Below, piece after piece: positions 17,112 to 26,573 of a stretch of DNA of 64,000 nt (within the stretch, counting starts at the first letter, position 1; each line of letters begins with the position of its first letter). A model generated the notes under the pieces. It worked only from the letters and a program-made list of their open reading frames with translations, was not told the DNA's origin and ran no database searches. Source of the stretch: Clostridia bacterium (GTDB lineage Bacteria > Bacillota > Clostridia > Oscillospirales > Acutalibacteraceae); the NCBI GenBank assembly GCA_900771085.1, contig CAAGMR010000016.1, forward strand, positions 51,562-115,561, read 5' to 3'. Both the position numbers and the translations under genes were made by a program.

Positions 17112-18326
17112 ATGCTTACTGTTAAGACTTCTGCCGAGGCTGAGCAGATTATAAAAGATAACTTTGGCGCAATCTCAATGCCTGAAGAATCGGTTGACGT
17201 TCTTGAGTCTGTCGGACGCATCCTTGCGGAAGACATAATGGCTTCTGAAGACGTGCCCGGCTTCAACCGTTCAACCGTAGACGGTTACGCTGTCTGCGCG
17301 TCCGATACATTTGGCTGCAGTGAATCCATCCCGGCCCTTCTTGACTACAAGGGTGAGGTAAAGATGGGTGAGGCACCGAAGTTCTCAATCGGAAAATACC
17401 AGTGTGCATATGTCCCGACAGGCGGAGAGTTGCCTGAAGGCGCAGATGCCATGGTAATGATAGAATACGCGGAAGACTATGGCGATGGCACACGTGCAAT
17501 GCTCAAGCCATCAGCTCCGGGACAGCATGTCACATATAAGGGTGACGATGTAAAATGTGGCGAAGTGGTAGTGCCAAAGGGCACAATGGTTGAGCCTCGC
17601 CACGTTGCAAGCATGGCAGCACTCGGCTATGGAACCGTGAAGGTTTACAGGAAACCGGTTATTGGTGTTATTTCAACAGGCGATGAACTTGTTGATATTA
17701 CAGAGACACCAAAGGGAGCCGAAGTTCGCGATATCAACTCATTTGAAATATGCGCAACCCTTAAGAAAATGGGCTGCGACTGCAAGCGTTACGGAATAGT
17801 CCGTGACGATATCCCGACTCTCAGAGCAACCATCGAGGATGCTCTTGCCACCTGCGACGCAGTTGTTACTTCAGGTGGCAGCTCTGTTGGTGTAAAAGAT
17901 GCAACATTCAGGGTTTATGACGAACTTGGTGCGGTGCTTTTTCACGGTATTGCCATTAAACCGGGCAAACCGACAATCGCTGCAAACATAGACGGCAAAC
18001 CGGCGTTTGGCCTTCCGGGCCACCCGCTTGCAGCCTTTTATGTTTTCAATATTTTCGTAAAGCCGATTATCAACAGTATGGCAGGCTACAGTTCAAAGAA
18101 CGAAACTGTAAAAGCTACTCTCATGCGTGCCATTCCATGCAATCACGGACGTGAGGAATGCGTAGGTATAAAGCTTCACGAAACTGAAGCAGGCCTTGTG
18201 GCAGAGCCTGCTTTTACAAAGTCCGGCCTTATCAGCGTATTAGCAAAGACCGACGGATATATACGCATTTCACGTGACTGTGAAGGCTTGTCACAAGGAG
18301 ACGAAGTGGAGGTTGAGCTTTTCTGA
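17112..18326 (+). CDS. moeA: Molybdopterin molybdotransferase MoeA
   Basis: This 404-residue enzyme inserts molybdenum into adenylylated molybdopterin. The domains follow MoeA order: VPGFNRSTVDGYAV (residues about 50-63), the PTGGELPEGADAMVMIE segment, GVISTGDELV, then TSGGSSVG and KPGKPTIAANIDG in the MogA-like domain, and a beta-barrel C-terminus. AGGAG lies before the ATG. Its stop overlaps the next ATG by one base. Confidence 0.95.
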   Translation: MLTVKTSAEAEQIIKDNFGAISMPEESVDVLESVGRILAEDIMASEDVPGFNRSTVDGYAVCASDTFGCSESIPALLDYKGEVKMGEAPKFSIGKYQCAYVPTGGELPEGADAMVMIEYAEDYGDGTRAMLKPSAPGQHVTYKGDDVKCGEVVVPKGTMVEPRHVASMAALGYGTVKVYRKPVIGVISTGDELVDITETPKGAEVRDINSFEICATLKKMGCDCKRYGIVRDDIPTLRATIEDALATCDAVVTSGGSSVGVKDATFRVYDELGAVLFHGIAIKPGKPTIAANIDGKPAFGLPGHPLAAFYVFNIFVKPIINSMAGYSSKNETVKATLMRAIPCNHGREECVGIKLHETEAGLVAEPAFTKSGLISVLAKTDGYIRISRDCEGLSQGDEVEVELF

Positions 18327-20212
18327 TGAAGTACGAGTATCTTACAAACACCCCATTAAATGAGGCTGTTGAAACATATTTAAATGCATTGAAAGCGGCA
18401 GGAATGACATATAAGACTGAAGTGGTTCCTGTTCCGGAGGCCTGCGGCCGCGTAACGGCCAAGGCCATTTATGCGCATATTTGCGCACCACATTACAATG
18501 CGTCCGCAATGGACGGCATTGCTCTTATGGCAGATGTTACATTTGGCGCTACAGAAACAACCCCTGTACGCCTTACAAAGGATCAGTTCATTGTTGTCGA
18601 CACCGGTGACCCGATGCCTGAAGGCACAGACGCCGTTGTTATGGTAGAGGACGTGGTTCACGATGGTGAGGATGTTCTTCTCTACGGCGCAGCTACCCCA
18701 TGGCAGCACGTTCGCCAGATAGGTGAAGATGTATGTGCCGGAGATATGATCCTTCCATCATTTACCGAAATTGTACCTGCAGCGCTCGGCGCCTGCCTCG
18801 CCGGCGGCGTTCTCGAGGTTGAAGTTATCAAAGCCCCTGTTGTAGGACTCATTCCTACAGGTGATGAGATTGTAACTCCACGTGCAGACCCTAAGCCGGG
18901 TGACATTATCGAGTTCAACTCATCAATATTTGGCGGTATTCTCGAGACCTGGGGTGCAGTTCCAAAGAAGTATCCTATTGTTAAAGATATTAAGGAAGAT
19001 ATCGTTGCAGCTCTTACAAAGGCAACTGAGGAATGCGATGCCGTTATTATCAACGCAGGTTCATCTGCAGGCCGCGATGACTATTCATCATATGCCATCG
19101 GAACAATCGGCGAAGTTGTAATGCACGGTATTGCAATCAAACCGGGTAAGCCTGCAATCCTTGGTATGGCTGGCGGCACACCGATTCTCGGCGTACCGGG
19201 TTACCCTGTTTCAGGTATCATCGTTCTCGAGCAGATTATGAAACCTGTTATCGAAGAACTTACAAAGCGCAATCTTCACAGAGGTGAAAAGGTAGAGGCC
19301 ACTATTTCAAGAAACCTCAACTCTTCACTTAAATACGAAGAATTTGTTCGTGTTCGTCTCGGTCTTACAGAAAACGGTGAGTTTGCTGCCGTTCCTCTCT
19401 CAAGAGGCGCAGGTGTTGTAACATCATTCGTAAAAGCTGACGGTCTTCTTACCGTCCCACAGGACAGCGAAGGTTATGAGCCGGGCGACAAGGTGGAAGT
19501 AGACCTTCTTCGCTCAAAGGACGAGCTTCAGTCCATGCTCACAATCATCGGTTCACATGACCCTATCATCGACGAGATAACAGACATCTTAAAGAGAGAA
19601 TTCCCTGACACCTTCATTTCATCTTCTCATGTGGGTTCCATGGGCGCTGTTATGGCAGTCAAGAGAGGAGAGGCACAGCTTGGTGCCATCCACCTTCTCG
19701 ATGAAGAGACAGGTAAGTATAATGACTCTTACGTTGAACGCTATTTCCCTAACGGCGGCGTAAAGCTCGTTAAAGGCGTTAAGCGTATTCAGGGTATCAT
19801 GGTTGCCACCGGAAACCCTAAGGGCATTAAGACTTTTGCAGACCTCGCAGCACCGGGTATTTCTTACGTAAACCGTCAGAAGGGCTCAGGAACAAGAATC
19901 CTCTGCGACTATCTCTGCAAGGAAAACAATATTGACCCTGACACCATCTACGGATACAACAGAGAAGAGTTCACACATACATCTGTTGCGGCTCAGATTG
20001 CTACAGGTTCTGCAGATGCCGGACTTGGAATTTACTCTGCAGCAAAGACTTATGGTCTTGACTTTATCCCTATCTGCGATGAGGAGTACGATTTCCTCAT
20101 TGATGAAAAGGCCTTTGAAACAGAAAAGGTTCAGCGCTTTATTGAAACCCTTCATACTGATGAATTCAAACAGCGCCTTCAGATGCTTGGCGGATATTCC
20201 ACCTGGGATTAA
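18326..20212 (+). CDS. MoeA-like protein fused to a periplasmic-binding-protein-like domain
   Basis: This 628-residue protein is a second MoeA paralogue. Residues 1 to about 400 keep the MoeA layout (HYNASAMDGIALMADV, DTGDPMPEGTDAVVMVEDV, GLIPTGDEIV, KPGKPAILGMAGG). Residues about 405-628 form a PBP-like domain (SSSHVGSMGAVMAVKRGEAQ, GTRILCDYL, GSADAGLGIYSAAKTYGL), like the ligand-binding part of molybdate-responsive and LysR-type proteins. Such fusions are known in Clostridia and archaea. The extra domain may sense or deliver molybdate or tungstate, which is inference. The ATG overlaps the moeA stop (TGATG). Confidence 0.9.
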   Translation: MKYEYLTNTPLNEAVETYLNALKAAGMTYKTEVVPVPEACGRVTAKAIYAHICAPHYNASAMDGIALMADVTFGATETTPVRLTKDQFIVVDTGDPMPEGTDAVVMVEDVVHDGEDVLLYGAATPWQHVRQIGEDVCAGDMILPSFTEIVPAALGACLAGGVLEVEVIKAPVVGLIPTGDEIVTPRADPKPGDIIEFNSSIFGGILETWGAVPKKYPIVKDIKEDIVAALTKATEECDAVIINAGSSAGRDDYSSYAIGTIGEVVMHGIAIKPGKPAILGMAGGTPILGVPGYPVSGIIVLEQIMKPVIEELTKRNLHRGEKVEATISRNLNSSLKYEEFVRVRLGLTENGEFAAVPLSRGAGVVTSFVKADGLLTVPQDSEGYEPGDKVEVDLLRSKDELQSMLTIIGSHDPIIDEITDILKREFPDTFISSSHVGSMGAVMAVKRGEAQLGAIHLLDEETGKYNDSYVERYFPNGGVKLVKGVKRIQGIMVATGNPKGIKTFADLAAPGISYVNRQKGSGTRILCDYLCKENNIDPDTIYGYNREEFTHTSVAAQIATGSADAGLGIYSAAKTYGLDFIPICDEEYDFLIDEKAFETEKVQRFIETLHTDEFKQRLQMLGGYSTWD

Positions 20213-20220
20213 AAATAAAA

Positions 20221-20252
20221 AAAGAGCTCCCGATAAGGGAGCTCTTTTTATT
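20221..20252. terminator. Bidirectional terminator after the molybdenum cofactor operon
   Basis: AAAGAGCTCCC (20221-20231), loop GATAA and GGGAGCTCTTT (20237-20247) form an 11-base-pair perfect stem with T tracts on both strands, between converging transcripts. Confidence 0.88.
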
Positions 20253-20256
20253 TTGT

Positions 20257-20781
20257 TTAACCTATTACCAGAGCAACCAGATAAGGAAGCGCTGCGATGT
20301 AAAGGGTTGCAGTTACAATTGAAAGCCCTGTGCTTTCAACATAAGCTCCGGCTCTGAGAATTGCTGCCGGAACTGCAAGGAGAATCTTCTTTGACTTTTT
20401 CATATCACCATCGAAGATATCAGACCACATCTTAAGTGCGTCTTCCACCAGAGGGAATGCACTTACAAGGAATGTGATGCCGATGTAAAGAAGTATGATT
20501 GAAAGCGGATCTGTCGTTCCAAGGTAGAATATATTTACTGCGCTTGGAAAAGCAACGACAGTACCAAGAATCAGCATTATGATGTGCGGCCAGAAGCATA
20601 TGGCAAAGCTATGCTTTTCGGCCAGCATATGCTCGCAATGACCTGCAAGTTCATTGCGTTCAAGATAGTCTGAGAACTCAACCGGTATACCGAGTATTCT
20701 GCAGAAAAGATGCTCGAGGAATCCTTTGACAAGTGAGCCCGGGAAGCAAATGAATTTTACGATTGAATAAAAGATTACCAT
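20257..20781 (-). CDS. Hypothetical integral membrane protein
   Basis: This 174-residue protein has about four hydrophobic segments (for example FWPHIIMLILGTVVAF and LSIILLYIGITFLVSAFPL). I do not recognise a family. The first 60 residues include F-C-F/C-R stretches and a charged segment (SDYLERNELAGHCEHM); an H-C-E-H motif is present but is not clearly HExxH. The ATG at 20781 lies within the end of the TPR gene (seven-base overlap), with AGGTGAT upstream. It is the last gene of a three-gene operon and ends at the shared terminator. Confidence 0.75.
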   Translation of the reverse strand: MVIFYSIVKFICFPGSLVKGFLEHLFCRILGIPVEFSDYLERNELAGHCEHMLAEKHSFAICFWPHIIMLILGTVVAFPSAVNIFYLGTTDPLSIILLYIGITFLVSAFPLVEDALKMWSDIFDGDMKKSKKILLAVPAAILRAGAYVESTGLSIVTATLYIAALPYLVALVIG

Positions 20782-22013
20782 GCAAAATCACCTGTTCCTT
20801 TCGCGAAAACAGATTCAACTGTTTTCTTGCCGCTTATAATCTTTGCAACATCCGGAGACATTGAATAGCCGTATTCTTCAAGCTCTGCGTTGATACTGTC
20901 CACAATTGACTTCTCGTTAAGAGCGTGAGTTTTGTCACCGGCAGCTTCATATTTTGCCTGTCTGAGCTGGGCAATGAGAGAATAAATGCTTGCAGCAGAT
21001 ACGAAGTTGTTGGCTGTTGCAGCCTGTTCGTGTGCGGTTTCAGCATACGCTTCAGCAAGCTGAAGGTTATCCTGAAGAAGGCAGATGACAGCCATCTGAT
21101 AGTTAAGTGCAGATGAAAGAGAATTGATCTTCAAACCATCATTGCATGCCTTGGAAGCCTTTACGAGATTGCCCTGCATACGGTAAGCAACTGTTCTGTA
21201 GATGAAAGCATACGGGTCTTCGGCATTGAGTTTCTCAAGCTGATTGCAGTAGCTGAGAGCCTTGTCATAGTCCTTGCCGTTTAAAGCTATTTCAGTATAA
21301 AGAGGAAGGTAAAGATTTTCATAATCCTTGCCCTGCTCGGCTATTTTATCAACATACTTGAGCTGTGTTTTTTCGTCCTTTTCAAATACAAGGCAGGCAT
21401 AATACTTATAGTAGTTTACGAAAGCTTCGTTGAGTCCTTTGCCCTTTATTTCCTTGTCGTAATTCTTAATAAGAGCTTCAAATGAATCGGAATCATCATT
21501 GTTTGCGGCAACAGAGAAATACTCATACGCATCGCTGTAAGCCTTGAGCTTATCCTTCTCTTTCTTGGCATAGCCATTATAGAAGCGTTCCATGTCGTTA
21601 TCGGAATAGTGAGATCCGAGGAATGCATTCATGTCGGAATAGCTTGTGATTCCAAGTTTGTCGTAAATCTTCAGCTGGTTGCGAAGGTAGTTAATGCCAT
21701 AGTTTCCGCCGGCGTCAACTACTGCACTGTTTGTCTCATCGTACTTTGCCAATGCGGAGTAGTACTGTCTGTTTCTTACAAACTTCTGCGCTTTTGCGGT
21801 TCCTGAGAAAACAGACCAGTTTACGGTGTTGAAAAGTATTGAGAATACGAGAAAAAATACAGCCATTACAGGTATGAGGTACTGCCACTTTTCAAAAGGG
21901 TAGTGCTTCATTTTAGCTGTACATTCTTCGCAGTAATCGCTTTCTGGTTCTGCTTCGTTTTCGCCACAGAGAGCACATGTCTTCTTTGTGGTTAACTCTT
22001 CCTGGTTTTCCAA
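20775..22013 (-). CDS. Zinc-ribbon, single-pass membrane protein with TPR-like repeats
   Basis: This 412-residue protein starts at TTG 22013, eight bases after AAGGAGAGGAG. Residues 13-31 hold a zinc-ribbon pattern (C-A-L-C-G ... C-E-E-C). One membrane segment follows (IPVMAVFFLVFSILF, about 48-62). The remainder is helical and repeat-like (YYSALAKYDETN, DYDKALSYCNQLEKLNAEDP, NLVKASKACNDGLKIN, NLQLAEAYAETAHEQA), typical of TPR arrays outside the membrane. A scaffold role is inference. Flanking genes encode a membrane protein and an anchored protein, suggesting an envelope complex. Confidence 0.75.
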   Translation of the reverse strand: MENQEELTTKKTCALCGENEAEPESDYCEECTAKMKHYPFEKWQYLIPVMAVFFLVFSILFNTVNWSVFSGTAKAQKFVRNRQYYSALAKYDETNSAVVDAGGNYGINYLRNQLKIYDKLGITSYSDMNAFLGSHYSDNDMERFYNGYAKKEKDKLKAYSDAYEYFSVAANNDDSDSFEALIKNYDKEIKGKGLNEAFVNYYKYYACLVFEKDEKTQLKYVDKIAEQGKDYENLYLPLYTEIALNGKDYDKALSYCNQLEKLNAEDPYAFIYRTVAYRMQGNLVKASKACNDGLKINSLSSALNYQMAVICLLQDNLQLAEAYAETAHEQAATANNFVSAASIYSLIAQLRQAKYEAAGDKTHALNEKSIVDSINAELEEYGYSMSPDVAKIISGKKTVESVFAKGTGDFAW

Positions 22014-22029
22014 AATAAATCTCCTCTCC

Positions 22030-22506
22030 TTACTCGTTTTCTACAAGTTCGGGAATGTTCTTCTCAAAGTTGCTCATTAAAGATTTAAGGTCAATGTCCG
22101 AGCCGTCTTCGGTTTTGTAAAGACTGCCGTTTATTGACATATAGTTGTTATAAACTACGATTTCTGTAGTCTCGCCCTCGGCAGATATTCTGAAGAGGGT
22201 GTACTGCTCAGGGTTCGGGATTGCTTCAAGGCCTTCATCTGACTCAACAATTTTCAGAGCCTTGAGGCTGTCCACAAACGATGCGATATCGTCGTCTTCA
22301 AGAATGACGAGTTCATCCCAGATGTTTGCAGTTTTTCTGTCGCCCTCAACATAGCACTGGACTTTATAAATCTTATCGGTTTTTGGAAGTTCATCGGCCG
22401 GGAAGCCTGTGGCAGGCTTTCTCATCACTATAAAAGCAGCCGTAATTGCTATCGCCAATATTAGCAAAGCGGACATAAATATAATTAAAACATTATTTTT
22501 CTTCAT
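22030..22506 (-). CDS. Hypothetical N-terminally anchored extracytoplasmic protein
   Basis: This 158-residue protein begins MKKNNVLIIFMSALLILAIA, a single N-terminal membrane segment without a lipobox. The rest is acidic, soluble and beta-rich (KVQCYVEGDRKTANIW, YTLFRISAEGETTEIVVYNN). No family is recognised. It is the first gene of a three-gene operon, 16 bases ahead of the zinc-ribbon/TPR gene, and diverges from typA. Confidence 0.75.
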   Translation of the reverse strand: MKKNNVLIIFMSALLILAIAITAAFIVMRKPATGFPADELPKTDKIYKVQCYVEGDRKTANIWDELVILEDDDIASFVDSLKALKIVESDEGLEAIPNPEQYTLFRISAEGETTEIVVYNNYMSINGSLYKTEDGSDIDLKSLMSNFEKNIPELVENE

Positions 22507-22604
22507 GGTTTGCGCCTTCTATGGGTAATTTTTATAACTACAAAAGTTTATCACGAAACAGGGGAGGTCGGCAACCACGCTATTTATAAAAAGGGCTTAA
22601 GCAC

Positions 22605-22633
22605 TTGCAATAAGGGGCATAGAGTGTTAAAAT
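22605..22633 (+). promoter_or_regulatory. Predicted sigma-A promoter of typA
   Basis: TTGCAA (22605-22610), a 17-base spacer and TAAAAT (22628-22633) lie about 50 bases before the TTG start of typA, in the divergent intergenic region. Confidence 0.58.
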
Positions 22634-22682
22634 TTGTCGACATTGGAATTAACATATATTTAAGTGTATTAAAGGTGATATT

Positions 22683-24503
22683 TTGGAACTTAGAGAAGAT
22701 ATCAGAAATGTGGCAATGATTGCCCACGTAGACCACGGTAAGACTACTCTCGTAGACGCTCTCTTAAAGCAGAGCGGTACATTCCGTACAAACGAACAGG
22801 TTGATGAGCGTGTAATGGACTCTAACGACCTTGAACGTGAACGCGGAATTACTATTCTCTCAAAGAACACAGCCGTTCATTACGGTGACACAAAAATCAA
22901 TATTATCGACACACCGGGCCATGCCGACTTCGGCGGCGAGGTTGAACGTATCCTTCTCATGGTTGATGGCGTACTTCTTCTCGTTGACGCATTTGAAGGC
23001 TGCATGCCTCAGACTCGCTTCGTTTTAAAGAAGGCACTTGGTCTTAAGAAAAAGGTTGTTGTTGTAATCAACAAGATCGACCGTCCGGGCGCACGTCCTG
23101 CAGAGGTTGTAGATGAAGTAATCGACCTCTTTATTGAACTTGGTGCAGACGAGGATCAGATTGAATTCCCAGTTGTTTTTGCATCTGCACGTGAAGGATA
23201 TGCTTCCTTCGACGAAAGAGACCGCGAAGGCGACATGAGACCGATTTTCGAGTCTATCATTAAAGAAATTCCTGCTCCAAAGGGCGACGTTGACGCTCCT
23301 CTTCAGGTTCTCTTCTCATCTCTCGACTATGACGATTACGTAGGTCGTATCGGCGTAGGCCGCATTGAGAGAGGTACAATAAAGCAGGGCCAGCAGGTAA
23401 CTCTCTGCAGAACAGACGGAAGCCAGCAGAATGTAAAGATTTCAAAGCTTTACTCATTCGAGGGCCTTCGCCGTGCAGAAGTTGATTCTGCAGGCGCAGG
23501 TGAAATCATCTGCGTTGCGGGCATCGCAGATATCAACATTGGTGAGACAGCATGCGATACCGAATGCGTAGAGCCAATGGAATTCATCAAGATTGACGAG
23601 CCTACAATTTCCATGAACTTCATTGTTAATGACAGTCCATTTGCAGGCCGTGAAGGTAAATATGTAACTTCCAGAAATATTCGTGACCGTCTCTTCAAGG
23701 AAGTTGAAACAAACGTTTCAATGAGAGTTGAAGAAACTGAGTCAACAGATACATTCAAGGTATCAGGACGTGGCGAACTTCACCTCTCCATCCTCATTGA
23801 AACAATGAGACGCGAGGGCTATGAATTTGCCGTATCCCGTCCAAAGGTAATTTACAAGCGCGACGATAACGGCCAGCTTCTTGAGCCTATGGAAATTCTC
23901 GCTGTTGAGGTTCCGGGCGACTATGTTGGTGCCGTAATTGAAAAGCTTGGTTCAAGAAAAGCTGAACTTCGCGACATGGTTGCGCACGAAGGTGGCGCAA
24001 CTCACCTCGAATTCTCTGTTCCTTCCCGTGGTCTTATCGGCTACAGAAGTGAATTCATGACAGATACAAACGGTAACGGTATCATGAACCAGCTCTTTGA
24101 TGGTTACCAGCCATTCAAGGGTGACATCTCAACACGTGAGCGCGGATCAATCGTTGTTCATGAGCAGGGCGTATCAAGCGCATACGGCCTCTTCAACACT
24201 CAGGACAGAGGTACTCTCTTCATTGGCGCAGGCGTTGACGTTTACGAAGGTATGATTGTCGGCGAATGCTCTCGTGCAGAAGACATTGTCTGCAACGTAT
24301 GCAAGACAAAACATCTTACCAATACCCGTGCATCCGGTTCTGACGATGCGCTCAGACTTGTTCCTCCAACAACTCTCAGCCTTGAGCAGTGCATGGAATT
24401 TATCTCAGACGATGAACTTCTCGAAGTAACACCTGAAAGCCTTCGTCTCAGAAAGACTATTCTCTCAAAGGAGAAGCGCCTTAAAAATCAGTTTAAAAAA
24501 TAA
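22683..24503 (+). CDS. typA: Translational GTPase TypA/BipA
   Basis: This 606-residue ribosome-associated GTPase acts in stress and low-temperature ribosome assembly. G-domain motifs are AHVDHGKTT (G1), [11 protein letters not shown] (G3) and NKIDRPGA (G4), followed by EF-G-like domains and the BipA C-terminal domain ([19 protein letters not shown]). The start is TTG 22683: AAAGGTGA lies five bases upstream, and the resulting L-R-E-D-I-R-N-V-A matches the family start, whereas the next ATG would cut into the G domain. MATE follows 14 bases later. Confidence 0.96.
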   Translation: MELREDIRNVAMIAHVDHGKTTLVDALLKQSGTFRTNEQVDERVMDSNDLERERGITILSKNTAVHYGDTKINIIDTPGHADFGGEVERILLMVDGVLLLVDAFEGCMPQTRFVLKKALGLKKKVVVVINKIDRPGARPAEVVDEVIDLFIELGADEDQIEFPVVFASAREGYASFDERDREGDMRPIFESIIKEIPAPKGDVDAPLQVLFSSLDYDDYVGRIGVGRIERGTIKQGQQVTLCRTDGSQQNVKISKLYSFEGLRRAEVDSAGAGEIICVAGIADINIGETACDTECVEPMEFIKIDEPTISMNFIVNDSPFAGREGKYVTSRNIRDRLFKEVETNVSMRVEETESTDTFKVSGRGELHLSILIETMRREGYEFAVSRPKVIYKRDDNGQLLEPMEILAVEVPGDYVGAVIEKLGSRKAELRDMVAHEGGATHLEFSVPSRGLIGYRSEFMTDTNGNGIMNQLFDGYQPFKGDISTRERGSIVVHEQGVSSAYGLFNTQDRGTLFIGAGVDVYEGMIVGECSRAEDIVCNVCKTKHLTNTRASGSDDALRLVPPTTLSLEQCMEFISDDELLEVTPESLRLRKTILSKEKRLKNQFKK

Positions 24504-24517
24504 TCAGGTAGATAGAA

Positions 24518-25879
24518 ATGGAAGAAAAAGACAAAAGAATATACACCATGGAGTCCGAGAAGCCGGTTAAAGCCGTCTTCAAAATGGGTGTTCCGGTAAC
24601 TCTCGGAATGATGTTCATGGTGGTTTATAATCTCGTTGACACTTATTTCATTGGCATGCTGAACAATGACTATCAGCTTGCCGCTACAAACCTTGCTTAT
24701 CCTGTAATGATGATTATGATCGCCATTTCCGGCATTGTCGGAAATGGCGGTGCTTCTTATATCGCACGCTGCCTTGGAGCGGGCAGAAAAGAAGAGGCCA
24801 ATCACACACTCACCATAGGTTTCGAATTAATAGTCATAAGCAGTATAGTCCTGACTGTTCTGGGTCTGATTTTTCTCAAGCCAATTGTCACTGTGCTTGG
24901 CGCAAAGGAAAATACATTCCTCTTTACTGAGCAGTACACCGGCATAATAATTGCAGGCTGCCTTTTCACGATGGGTAACTATGCATTTGGACAGCTTCTC
25001 AGAAGTGAAGGTTCAACCACTCTTTCAATGGTTGGGATGATAGCCGGAACGATAGCAAATATCATTCTTGACCCGATTTTTATTTTCGGCTTTCATATGG
25101 AAATAAAGGGCGCTGCAATAGCGACCGTACTCGGCAATGCCGTAGGAATGTTTATCTGCCTTTTCTACTATGCGAAGGGCAAGACAATTCTTCGACCATC
25201 CACAAAACTCCTTAAGATGGATTCAACCATAATCAAAGAGATTATGTGGGTAGGAATTCCTCATACTCTAGAACAGTTCTTCACAACAGCCGCAATGGTT
25301 GTTAACAACAACCTTGCAGCGGGCTATGGTGAACTCACGGTTGCGGCAATGGGTATTGCCAACAAGATAATGAGCTTCGGCAGCTACGTATACCAGGGTA
25401 TGACAGCCGGCTGTCAGCCACTTATGGGTTATAATTTTGGTGCAAAGAACTTCACTCGTCTGAAGGCAATCATCAGATCCGGACTTGGTGTTATCACCGG
25501 TATGGAACTTGTGATTATGGCTTTCTTCGGAGTATGTGCACCGATTCTTATCGGGGCATTTACCGAGTCACCGGAAGTCATAAAGATAGGTACAACCGCG
25601 CTTCGCGCATTTATGCTGATGCTTCCATTCGTTGGAACAACATCGCTTACCCGCAACATCTTCAACAGCATAGGCAAGCCGCTTTATGCTTTCAGTATTA
25701 CAATTATCCGCCAGCTGGTGCTTTACATCCCGTTCCTTCTTCTGTTTAATCATTTGTGGGGATTCCCGGGACTTATTCATGCTCAGCCGGCAGAAGAACT
25801 TCTGTGTGCAATTTTTGCACTCATCATTCTTTTCACCACTATCAACAGACTGGAAAGACTTGAAAAGCAGGGCGAATAA
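24518..25879 (+). CDS. MATE family efflux transporter
   Basis: This 453-residue protein has about 12 membrane segments in two halves. It has the MATE pattern at the N-terminus (GVPVTLGMMFMVVYNLVDTYFI), GNGGASYIARCLGAGRKEEA in loop 2-3 and QPLMGYNFGAKNFTR in the second half. It exports drugs or other cationic compounds using a Na+ or H+ gradient; the substrate is unknown. AGGTAG lies near the ATG. It probably shares the typA transcript and ends at a strong palindromic terminator. Confidence 0.93.
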   Translation: MEEKDKRIYTMESEKPVKAVFKMGVPVTLGMMFMVVYNLVDTYFIGMLNNDYQLAATNLAYPVMMIMIAISGIVGNGGASYIARCLGAGRKEEANHTLTIGFELIVISSIVLTVLGLIFLKPIVTVLGAKENTFLFTEQYTGIIIAGCLFTMGNYAFGQLLRSEGSTTLSMVGMIAGTIANIILDPIFIFGFHMEIKGAAIATVLGNAVGMFICLFYYAKGKTILRPSTKLLKMDSTIIKEIMWVGIPHTLEQFFTTAAMVVNNNLAAGYGELTVAAMGIANKIMSFGSYVYQGMTAGCQPLMGYNFGAKNFTRLKAIIRSGLGVITGMELVIMAFFGVCAPILIGAFTESPEVIKIGTTALRAFMLMLPFVGTTSLTRNIFNSIGKPLYAFSITIIRQLVLYIPFLLLFNHLWGFPGLIHAQPAEELLCAIFALIILFTTINRLERLEKQGE

Positions 25880-25886
25880 AAAATTA

Positions 25887-25922
25887 CACCGTACAGGCAG
25901 CTGCCTGTACGGTGCTTTTTTA
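25887..25922. terminator. Bidirectional terminator with a perfect 28-base palindrome
   Basis: CACCGTACAGGCAG is directly followed by its exact complement CTGCCTGTACGGTG (25887-25914). T runs lie to the right and A runs to the left, between the converging MATE and HAD genes. Confidence 0.87.
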
Positions 25923-26570
25923 TAATACGTATGGAATTGAGTCGCTGATTTCTTCTGCAAAGAAATCTACATTTTTACGCACATCTTCTTCGTGTTTTGC
26001 AGACCACTTATCGGCTACGCCGACTACCTTGTAGCCGGACTGCTTAGCTCCGTAAATTGAAACGAGAGTGTCTTCAAAGATAAATGTGTTTTCAGGATCT
26101 GTTCCAAGATGCGCACCCGCTTTCAGGTATATGTCGGGGATGCGCTTGGTTGTATGCTCCTCGCCACAGGTGAATACTGCACTGAAATAATCAAGGATGC
26201 CAAGACGTCCGAGACAGGCCTCCACAAGATGGCGATCGGTTGCGGTTGCAACGCACATCTTAACGCCGGCCTCCTTAAAAGCTTCGAGAGTTTCTACTAC
26301 GGTATCCTTGAGCTGAACCTCTTCATAGTATCCGTTTTCTACCATGGCATTGATGTCATCGATTATTTCCTGACAGGACTCGGTAAGCCCGAAGTTTTCC
26401 TGCATATAGACACTCATTGCCTCGAGAAGCATCTGGCTCATGTCTTTTGTCTGTTCAGGGCTTACTTCAATACCGCGTTTGTTAAGGTACCTTGTACCAA
26501 TGTTTATCCAAAGATGCATGGAATCAATAAGAGTTCCATCCATATCAAAAATTGCGCCTTTTATACTCAT
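25920..26570 (-). CDS. HAD-superfamily hydrolase (beta-phosphoglucomutase-like subfamily)
   Basis: This 216-residue cytosolic phosphatase or mutase opens with FDMDGTLIDSMHLW (motif I, nucleophile Asp in D-x-D). The motif II Thr lies in VATATDRHLVEA, and motifs III/IV in PDIYLKAG and FEDTLVSIYGAK. A helical cap lies between motifs I and II. The substrate is unknown; glycogen and sugar phosphate genes are close by but on a separate transcript. It follows the histidine phosphatase gene by three bases, so the two are co-transcribed. Confidence 0.9.
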   Translation of the reverse strand: MSIKGAIFDMDGTLIDSMHLWINIGTRYLNKRGIEVSPEQTKDMSQMLLEAMSVYMQENFGLTESCQEIIDDINAMVENGYYEEVQLKDTVVETLEAFKEAGVKMCVATATDRHLVEACLGRLGILDYFSAVFTCGEEHTTKRIPDIYLKAGAHLGTDPENTFIFEDTLVSIYGAKQSGYKVVGVADKWSAKHEEDVRKNVDFFAEEISDSIPYVL

Positions 26571-26573
26571 TGT

